A DNA stretch of 14,338 nt from 1XD8-76 sp051880335 (lineage in GTDB: Bacteria > Bacillota > Clostridia > Lachnospirales > Lachnospiraceae), in assembly GCA_051880335.1 (NCBI GenBank), contig JBJENT010000124.1, forward strand, positions 1-14,338. Direction: 5' to 3'. Made by a program: the position numbers and the translations under genes. Position 1 is the first letter of the stretch, and each line of letters opens with the position of its first letter. The notes below the pieces were generated by a model, which saw only the letters and a program-made list of their open reading frames with translations, had not been told where the DNA came from and searched no databases. Of the stretch, positions 1 to 5,604 are shown piece by piece.

Positions 1-1
1 G

Positions 2-1237
2 AAAGAAAAATGGGATAGAATCGGTTATATAGGGATCAATCTGGGTATTCTTCTGTATGGAATTTCCATGGTTTATCTGTTTTATAAACAGACCCAGTGG
101 GTGGATGGTTCTGTCTATGAGTCTGACCTGCCGGCCCATATCAAGATGATTGTAGAGGATGGCTGGTATTACAGCCTAACTGCCTTTGTATATCAGGCAC
201 TGTATAAGCTGCCCTTTGGAGATCTGGCTATTTCCCTGTTCTTATCGGTATGCAGCGTGATATCTATTTATCTGACATATCGTATTCTTTTGAAACTGAA
301 TGGAATGTGTAAACTGGGACTGGGAATGATCGGAAGAAGAACCAGTAAAGTAACAAAGCATCTGGTGGCAGACAGAACCATTGTCTACCAGTCACTGTTT
401 CTTTTGGCAGCATGGGCACTCAATCTGGTCATGGGCTGTTATGTGAAAGGAATGGCAGATGGCAGATACATCGGTATGGAATCTGCTTCCATCTGGCATA
501 ATTCTACTTATATTGTAATGAAAGCGGCAGCACTGGCATGTATATTATATTATTTGCAGCTGGAGCCGATTTACCGGGATGAATTAAACGGAAAAAGATG
601 GTGCGTTTTCACAGTACTTCTGATGATCTGCACCGGAATAAAACCCAGCTTTTTAATGGTGTTTGCTCCTATGATGGCGCTGTTTTTATTGGCGGATCTG
701 CTACAGGGCATTCCTTTTAAAAAGGTGCTCTGTTTTGGACTAACTGTGATTCCATCTCTGTTTGTAATCCTGTTCCAAAATGCGATTCTGTTTGGCGCAG
801 ATACCGGAAACGGATGGGAACTTAGACCGGGATATGCGCTGGGACTGCATAGCGGTCATCCTTTGATTGCCGCCGGGTTATCCATTCTATTTCCGCTTAT
901 GGTACTGGTTTTTCATATCCGTGACCTGAAAAAAGACAGGTGGTTTCTGGGAGCATGGCTGATGGCAGGCTTTGGATTCCTGGAGCTGTTCTTGTTTTGT
1001 GAGACAGGCGGAAGGGCAAGCGACGGAAATTTCATGTGGGGCTACAGCTTCGCAATTCTTGCTATCTTTGTAGTCAGCCTCCTGAAATGGTGGCAGGACG
1101 CCATTACCTCCGGTAATAATCTGCTGCGACGCACCTATGTGGTGGCAGCAGGAATCGTCTTCCTGTACCATTTGTATTGTGGAATTTATTTCTATTTGAA
1201 CCTCGTCCAAGGTGTTTCCTACTGGATGTGGGACTGA
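2..1237 (+). CDS. Polytopic membrane protein, GT-C glycosyltransferase-like (5' partial)
   Basis: The reading frame is open to the left edge of the window (from base 2), so the ATG at 68 is probably internal: the codons before it encode KEKWDRIGYIGINLGILLYG, which forms one membrane helix with the residues that follow. I count about 11 hydrophobic segments in roughly 411 visible residues. The first outside loop carries an acidic stretch (DGSVYESDLPAHI) just after the first helix, the place where GT-C membrane glycosyltransferases keep catalytic acidic residues. No soluble domain or signal peptide is seen. It is followed by another polytopic membrane protein and lies in a glycan locus, so an integral-membrane sugar transferase using lipid-linked donors is a reasonable inference; a polymerase or an unknown transporter cannot be excluded. 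I do not recognise the exact family. The stop is TGA at 1235-1237. Confidence 0.7.
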   Translation, partial: KEKWDRIGYIGINLGILLYGISMVYLFYKQTQWVDGSVYESDLPAHIKMIVEDGWYYSLTAFVYQALYKLPFGDLAISLFLSVCSVISIYLTYRILLKLNGMCKLGLGMIGRRTSKVTKHLVADRTIVYQSLFLLAAWALNLVMGCYVKGMADGRYIGMESASIWHNSTYIVMKAAALACILYYLQLEPIYRDELNGKRWCVFTVLLMICTGIKPSFLMVFAPMMALFLLADLLQGIPFKKVLCFGLTVIPSLFVILFQNAILFGADTGNGWELRPGYALGLHSGHPLIAAGLSILFPLMVLVFHIRDLKKDRWFLGAWLMAGFGFLELFLFCETGGRASDGNFMWGYSFAILAIFVVSLLKWWQDAITSGNNLLRRTYVVAAGIVFLYHLYCGIYFYLNLVQGVSYWMWD

Positions 1238-1272
1238 TTTTTTGATTATATATATGGAATATGTATCTATTT

Positions 1273-1410
1273 CACATGCATCATATATCAATGAAAGGAC
1301 GTTTATAACGTCGGCACTTTGAATTTTCAAGTGATAACGCAGAAAATTCATTAGTGACCGTTACGTTATAACCGTAACGAAAGTGTCCTTTCATGATATA
1401 TGAGCATGTG
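1273..1410. repeat. Long imperfect palindrome (about 51-bp hairpin)
   Basis: The gap after the first membrane gene is a large interrupted inverted repeat. Paired blocks, from outside to inside: 1273-1279 with 1404-1410 (CACATGC), 1281-1289 with 1395-1403 (TCATATATC), 1291-1300 with 1385-1394 (ATGAAAGGAC), 1303-1311 with 1363-1371 (TTATAACGT), 1312-1314 with 1358-1360, 1315-1318 with 1353-1356, and 1320-1328 with 1342-1350 (TGAATTTTC). The loop is 13 nt (1329-1341). Single unpaired A's lie at 1280 and 1290, and the right arm has about 12 extra bases at 1373-1384. Weaker symmetry (7 of 10) continues to about 1263 and 1420. No T-run follows on either strand, so it is not a simple terminator. It could be a MITE-like element or a structured leader RNA. 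No target duplication was seen. Confidence 0.8.
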
Positions 1411-1431
1411 GAAAAGAAACCTTTAAGCAAA

Positions 1432-1437
1432 AAGAGG
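1432..1437 (+). promoter_or_regulatory. Ribosome binding site deciding the start at 1444
   Basis: AAGAGG lies 6 nt upstream of the ATG at 1444. The earlier in-frame ATG at 1393 has no purine-rich site in front of it (the bases are GTGTCCTTTC) and sits inside the right arm of the palindrome, where it would be base-paired in RNA. This favours 1444 as the real start. Confidence 0.55.
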
Positions 1438-1443
1438 ACACAC

Positions 1444-3153
1444 ATGCTATTTATTTTATTGAATTGGCTCTACATCTTCATAACAACCTTTCTGACTGGT
1501 TTTGGTATACTTTATTTGGTTGAAAAGCAATTCGGCTACCGTGTAAAGCATATCCACAGCTATCTTGTGGCGGGTCTGGTATTTGCCACCACCTATGCCC
1601 AGTGGTTTTCCTGCTTTTATCGGGTGAACTGGGAAGCGAATGGTATATTCTTGCTGATATCTCTGGTGATTTTTATCCTGTATCGTAAAACAATCCTGGA
1701 ACGTCTTATGTCTGCCTGGAAGGATACTTCCCTGGCAAAAAAAGTCGGCATAGGGGTTCTGATTCTGGTAACTGCTTATTTCACTTCCAGAGGAAGCTAC
1801 CTGGTGGATACCAATTTATACCATGCCCAGAGTATTCGCTGGATCGAAGAATATGGTGTAGTAAAGGGACTGGCCAATCTGCAGTCCAGAGCAGCATATA
1901 ACAGCTCCATGTTCTGCCTTTCAGCACTTTGTAGTATGAAATATATTTTTGGACAGTCCATGCATGCAGTTCAGGGCTTTATGGCACTGATTCTGGGTGT
2001 GTACTGCATGGATCTGGGATCTTTATGGAAGCGGAAGAAAGTAGTCCTGTCTGATTTCGCAAGAATCGGAGCGATATACTATCTGACACTGCTTCATAGA
2101 GAGATCATGTCTCCTACTTCCGATTTTGCAGTGATGATTATTCTCTTTTATATTGTAATCAGTTGGCTGGATTTACTGGAAGAAAAAAATGCTTCAACGG
2201 TTCCCTATTCCCTGCTCTGTGTAGCTGGAGTTTACACCATGACGCTGAAGTTGACAGCGGGATTGATTTTAATCTTACTGATCAAACCGGTCATCATGTT
2301 GTGCAGGCAGAAAAAAGGAAAAGAGATTATCACCTATTTAGGTATGGGAATCCTGGTCATTGTCCCTTATCTGATTCGGAATGTGCTAATCTGTGGATGG
2401 CTTTTGTATCCATTTTCGGCACTGGATTTATTTGATGTGGATTGGAAAGTACCTAAGGTGAAGGTAGATGCAGATTCTTTCCAAATCAAAAGCTGGGGAA
2501 AAGGAATCCATGACTACGATCTATATCATTCTACTCCGGATAAGTGGATTCCGGGATGGTTTACTACGGTTCTTTCTTCTACCGAGAAACTGCTTCTGTT
2601 AGGGGATACTGTTGCACTGATGCTGTTTGGAATCGCACTTGTGTATAAGATTTATCAGCAATTAGTGCAGAAAAAGAATCCGAATTGGGATGTGGTACTG
2701 GTACAGGGAACGATTGTAGCTTCTTTCCTGTTCTGGCTTCTTAGCGCTCCTCTTACCCGATATGGCTATACCTACATTTTGCTTCTGATTCTGCTGATGT
2801 TTGGGGAATTGTATATTGCTATGTGGGGGAAGGTGCCATGGAAGAAGCCGGTAATACTGACAGTGATGATTGCACTGTTCTTCTGTTGGAAGGGGGCTGT
2901 GCTTACGAAAGCTATCTGGACAGCCAGGTCGACTCCTGCTTATATAAAACAGACGGATTATGACAGTAACGAAGGGGAAGAACGGGTAAAAGAGCACGAA
3001 ATCAATGGAATTACATTTTATTACAGGGTATCCGGATATCATCCACTGCCCGGTGGTGATATTCAGTTCACCATGAGAGGTGATTCCATAAAAGATGGAT
3101 TTAAATTTGCGGAGTATAATGAACTCAATATTTTTGGAGAATATCTTGATTAA
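1444..3153 (+). CDS. LIC_10190-like polytopic membrane protein
   Basis: A protein of 569 residues with about 12 hydrophobic segments. The long second loop, residues 119-155, reads YLVDTNLYHAQSIRWIEEYG, then GLANLQ and AYNSS. An acidic DTxLYH motif followed by W-EEY-V-GLANL-R--NSS is, as I recall it, the hallmark of the LIC_10190 membrane-protein family, which looks like a GT-C glycosyltransferase group. SPTSD at 223-227 and the soluble C-terminal end with QFTMRGDSIKDGFK also fit that family. The frame stays open up to an ATG at 1393 that would add 17 residues (MIYEHVEKKPLSKKRTH), but that start lies in the palindrome and lacks a binding site, so I chose 1444. The gene follows another polytopic protein on the same strand, and both probably act at the outer membrane face on lipid-linked sugars or surface polymers. 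The donor and acceptor are unknown. Confidence 0.72.
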   Translation: MLFILLNWLYIFITTFLTGFGILYLVEKQFGYRVKHIHSYLVAGLVFATTYAQWFSCFYRVNWEANGIFLLISLVIFILYRKTILERLMSAWKDTSLAKKVGIGVLILVTAYFTSRGSYLVDTNLYHAQSIRWIEEYGVVKGLANLQSRAAYNSSMFCLSALCSMKYIFGQSMHAVQGFMALILGVYCMDLGSLWKRKKVVLSDFARIGAIYYLTLLHREIMSPTSDFAVMIILFYIVISWLDLLEEKNASTVPYSLLCVAGVYTMTLKLTAGLILILLIKPVIMLCRQKKGKEIITYLGMGILVIVPYLIRNVLICGWLLYPFSALDLFDVDWKVPKVKVDADSFQIKSWGKGIHDYDLYHSTPDKWIPGWFTTVLSSTEKLLLLGDTVALMLFGIALVYKIYQQLVQKKNPNWDVVLVQGTIVASFLFWLLSAPLTRYGYTYILLLILLMFGELYIAMWGKVPWKKPVILTVMIALFFCWKGAVLTKAIWTARSTPAYIKQTDYDSNEGEERVKEHEINGITFYYRVSGYHPLPGGDIQFTMRGDSIKDGFKFAEYNELNIFGEYLD

Positions 3154-3185
3154 GTCAATGTGGAGTTGGTAATAATGCGGTTGTT

Positions 3186-3222
3186 TATAATGCATAATAT
3201 AATATTTTAGAATAAATGGGAG
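3186..3222 (+). promoter_or_regulatory. Possible promoter and ribosome binding site of the aldo/keto reductase
   Basis: The 79-nt gap before the reductase is AT-rich and holds two perfect TATAAT hexamers, at 3186-3191 and 3198-3203. No convincing -35 box is spaced correctly: TTGGTA at 3166-3171 is only 14 nt from the first and 26 nt from the second. TGGGAG at 3217-3222 is the ribosome binding site, 10 nt before the ATG. The gene may therefore be transcribed separately from the membrane proteins, but AT-richness alone can create such hexamers. Confidence 0.35.
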
Positions 3223-3232
3223 AAAAAGTGGT

Positions 3233-4258
3233 ATGACAACAGTAACACTTGGAAGTACAAACATTACGGTAAATAAAAATGGATTTGGTGCATTGCCGAT
3301 TCAAAGAATTTCCACAGAGGATGCGGTTTATCTGGTGCGAAAAGCCTTTCATGCAGGAATTACGTTTTTCGACACAGCCAGAATGTATTCTGATAGTGAA
3401 GTGAAATTGGGAGAGGCACTGGAAGGAATCCGGGATCAGGTATATATCGCAACCAAAACCGGAGCAACTGATGCGGAGGGATTCTGGAAGGATCTGGAGA
3501 CTTCTCTTTCTAATTTGAGAACCGACCATATCGATATCTATCAGTTTCATAATCCTGCATTTTGCCCAAAGCCGGGCGGAGCAGACGGATTATACGATGC
3601 TGCGTTGGAAGCAAAACGACAGGGAAAGATTCGACATATCGGTATCACAAACCATAGGCTGGGAGTTGCGCAGGAAGCTATTGATTCCGGTTTGTATGAA
3701 ACACTGCAGTTCCCATTCTGTTACATATCCGGAGAACAGGAGCTTTCTCTGGCAAAGCAGTGTCAGGAAAAGAATATGGGATTTATCGCTATGAAAGCTC
3801 TTTCCGGAGGACTGATTACCGATGCCAGTCTGGCTTATGCATTCCAGGCTCAGTTTGATAATGTGCTGCCCATCTGGGGCGTGCAGAGGGAAAAGGAATT
3901 GGATGATTTCATTTCCTTTATCAATAATCCACCGGAAATGACACCGGAGAGACAGGCAGCCATAGACAGAGACCGTGAGGAACTGTGCGGGGAATTCTGC
4001 CGCGGGTGCGGATATTGTATGCCCTGCCCGGTTGGAATCGAGATCAATAACTCAGCCCGAATGTCCCTGATGCTTCGTCGTGCACCATCTAAGGCATGGC
4101 TCACAGAAGAATGGCAGGAGAAAATGAAACGGATCGAGCAGTGCCTGCACTGTGGAAAGTGTAAGCAGCACTGCCCGTATGGTTTGGATACACCGACACT
4201 TTTGGAAAAGAACTATGAAGATTATAAAAAAGTGCTAAGTGGAGAAGTTCAGGTATAA
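3233..4258 (+). CDS. Aldo/keto reductase with C-terminal 2x[4Fe-4S] domain
   Basis: A cytoplasmic oxidoreductase of 341 residues. Residues 1 to about 235 form the TIM-barrel aldo/keto reductase domain, with the usual catalytic tetrad visible as D47, Y52 (FFDTARMYSDSE), K75 (IATKTG) and H106 (IYQFHN); TLGSTNITVNKNGFGALP is the typical N-terminal strand. The C-terminal tail carries two iron-sulfur motifs: CxxCxxCxxCP at C256, C259, C262 and C265, and CxxCxxCxxxCP at C304, C307, C310 and C314. This reductase-ferredoxin fusion is common in anaerobic Clostridia, where the clusters are assumed to deliver electrons; substrates are mostly unknown. No sugar-specific feature is visible, so a role in making a sugar of the surface glycan is only suggested by position. 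It is convergent with pseC and ends at a shared terminator. Confidence 0.93.
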   Translation: MTTVTLGSTNITVNKNGFGALPIQRISTEDAVYLVRKAFHAGITFFDTARMYSDSEVKLGEALEGIRDQVYIATKTGATDAEGFWKDLETSLSNLRTDHIDIYQFHNPAFCPKPGGADGLYDAALEAKRQGKIRHIGITNHRLGVAQEAIDSGLYETLQFPFCYISGEQELSLAKQCQEKNMGFIAMKALSGGLITDASLAYAFQAQFDNVLPIWGVQREKELDDFISFINNPPEMTPERQAAIDRDREELCGEFCRGCGYCMPCPVGIEINNSARMSLMLRRAPSKAWLTEEWQEKMKRIEQCLHCGKCKQHCPYGLDTPTLLEKNYEDYKKVLSGEVQV

Positions 4259-4290
4259 GCATAAAATATAACCACCATTTACAAAATTTC

Positions 4291-4321
4291 AGCCTCCGGA
4301 AAGATTCCCTTTCCGGAGGCT
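4291..4321. terminator. Bidirectional hairpin terminator between convergent genes
   Basis: A perfect 13-bp stem (AGCCTCCGGAAAG at 4291-4303, its complement at 4309-4321) with a 5-nt loop lies between the stops of the reductase and of pseC. On the minus strand the stem is followed by GAAATTTTG, a short T-run, so it best serves the pseC side. On the plus strand the nearest T-run (CTTTTT) is about 20 nt further on, so termination of the reductase here is likely but less typical. Confidence 0.85.
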
Positions 4322-4377
4322 CCATAATGTCGATCCAAATCTTTTTCAATATGCTTGGCTTATAACTCATATACTTT

Positions 4378-5571
4378 CTATTTTCTGTAATATTCCGCAA
4401 TTTTCTTCACAGCCTCAATCACATATCCAACCTGCTCATCCGTTAATGCATAATAAAGCGGCAAACTGATAATCCGCTCATAGACATATTCTGCGTTGGG
4501 GCAGAGACCTTTTTGATACCCCAGATTTGTATAATGAGGATGCCAGTAAACCGGAATGTAGTGAACCTGGCAGCGTATATTTTCTGCAGCAAGTGCCTGG
4601 AAGAAAGTACGTCTGTCACAGCTTAGTACATCGGTATCGATTCGGATCACATACAGGTGTCTGGTGGAATCCGATTCCGTTATTTCTTTTTGAACGATGA
4701 TGCCATCCACAGAGGAAAAGGCTTCATTATAGCGCTTTACAATCTCTTTTCTGCGGTTTGAGAAAAGAGTAAGCTTATCCAGCTGGCTGGAAAGCAGGGC
4801 GGCCTGGATATCGGTCATACGATAATTGTAACCCAGATTTACCATTTCATAGTACCAGGGTTCACTGGTGGGATGTACCATAAGGGATTCATCCCGGGTG
4901 ATGCCATGGCTTCTTGCCAGACAGAGTTTTTTATACAGTTCTTCATCGTTTGTTGTGACTGCCCCGCCTTCACCGGAAGTAACCGTTTTTACCGGGTGGA
5001 AAGAGAAACAGGTCATATCGGCAAGACTGCCTACCGGTGCATTTTTGTATTTGGTGCCAATGGCATGAGCCGCATCTTCGATTAGAATAAGACCATGTTT
5101 TTTGCAGATCGCAGCGATCTCATCATGACGGACAGCCTGTCCGGTATAGTGAACCGGGATGACTGCTTTTGTTTTTGCAGTGATATGGGCTTCAATCGAG
5201 GCCGGATCAATATTGTAGGTATCCGGATCGATATCGGCAAAGACCGGAGTGGCGCCGCAGTATAATGCACAGTTGGCGGAAGCTGCAAAGGTAATCGGGG
5301 AAGTGATTACTTCATCCCCAGGGTCAATGCCTGCTGCCATGCATGCGATGTGAAGTGCTGCGGTGCAGTTGGATACTGCCACTGCGTACTTTGCTCCTGT
5401 AATCTCACAAAGTTTGGATTCCAGAGCAGTAATGGCAGGTCCACAGGTCAGATAATCACTTTTTAAAACCGCAGAGACTGCCTGAATATCAGCGTCATCA
5501 ATGTATTGATGTCCGTAAAAAATAGGTTCCGGGGAAACCGGAGTGCCTCCATTTATTGCTAATGTACTCAT
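4378..5571 (-). CDS. pseC: UDP-4-amino-4,6-dideoxy-N-acetyl-beta-L-altrosamine transaminase (PseC)
   Basis: A full-length PLP-dependent sugar aminotransferase of 397 residues in the DegT/DnrJ/EryC1/StrS family. PseC-type signatures are GHQYIDDADIQAV-VLKSDYLTCGP (20-45), SNCTAALH (67-74), TSPITFAASANCALYCGATP (90-109), EDAAHA (165-170, with D166 placed to contact the PLP ring), FHPVKTVTSGEGGAVTTN (191-208, K195 is the PLP lysine) and YNYRMTDIQAALLSSQL. In the pseudaminic acid pathway the enzyme transfers an amino group from glutamate to C4 of the UDP-4-keto sugar made by PseB. A perfect AGGAGG (5579-5584) lies 7 nt before the ATG. The gene starts 33 nt after the stop of the upstream cotH-like gene, so the two are probably one transcript. 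No pseB, pseH, pseF or pseI is in the window; they may lie outside it, or the enzyme may make another 4-amino sugar. Confidence 0.9.
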   Translation of the reverse strand: MSTLAINGGTPVSPEPIFYGHQYIDDADIQAVSAVLKSDYLTCGPAITALESKLCEITGAKYAVAVSNCTAALHIACMAAGIDPGDEVITSPITFAASANCALYCGATPVFADIDPDTYNIDPASIEAHITAKTKAVIPVHYTGQAVRHDEIAAICKKHGLILIEDAAHAIGTKYKNAPVGSLADMTCFSFHPVKTVTSGEGGAVTTNDEELYKKLCLARSHGITRDESLMVHPTSEPWYYEMVNLGYNYRMTDIQAALLSSQLDKLTLFSNRRKEIVKRYNEAFSSVDGIIVQKEITESDSTRHLYVIRIDTDVLSCDRRTFFQALAAENIRCQVHYIPVYWHPHYTNLGYQKGLCPNAEYVYERIISLPLYYALTDEQVGYVIEAVKKIAEYYRK

Positions 5572-5604
5572 AGTTTGTCCTCCTCTATGGTATGATGCGT
5601 TCTT

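Noticed and set aside
887..1351. Minus-strand open frame of 154 codons
   Set aside because: It is antisense to the end of the first membrane gene and runs into the palindrome; its protein has no recognisable domain and no ribosome binding site was seen.
1273..1410. Palindrome read as an intrinsic terminator
   Set aside because: The stem is far too long and is followed by no T-run on either strand.
2662..3550. Two minus-strand frames opposite the LIC_10190-like and reductase genes
   Set aside because: They overlap each other and two well-supported plus-strand genes, and their translations are low-complexity shadows rich in His, Ile and Ser.
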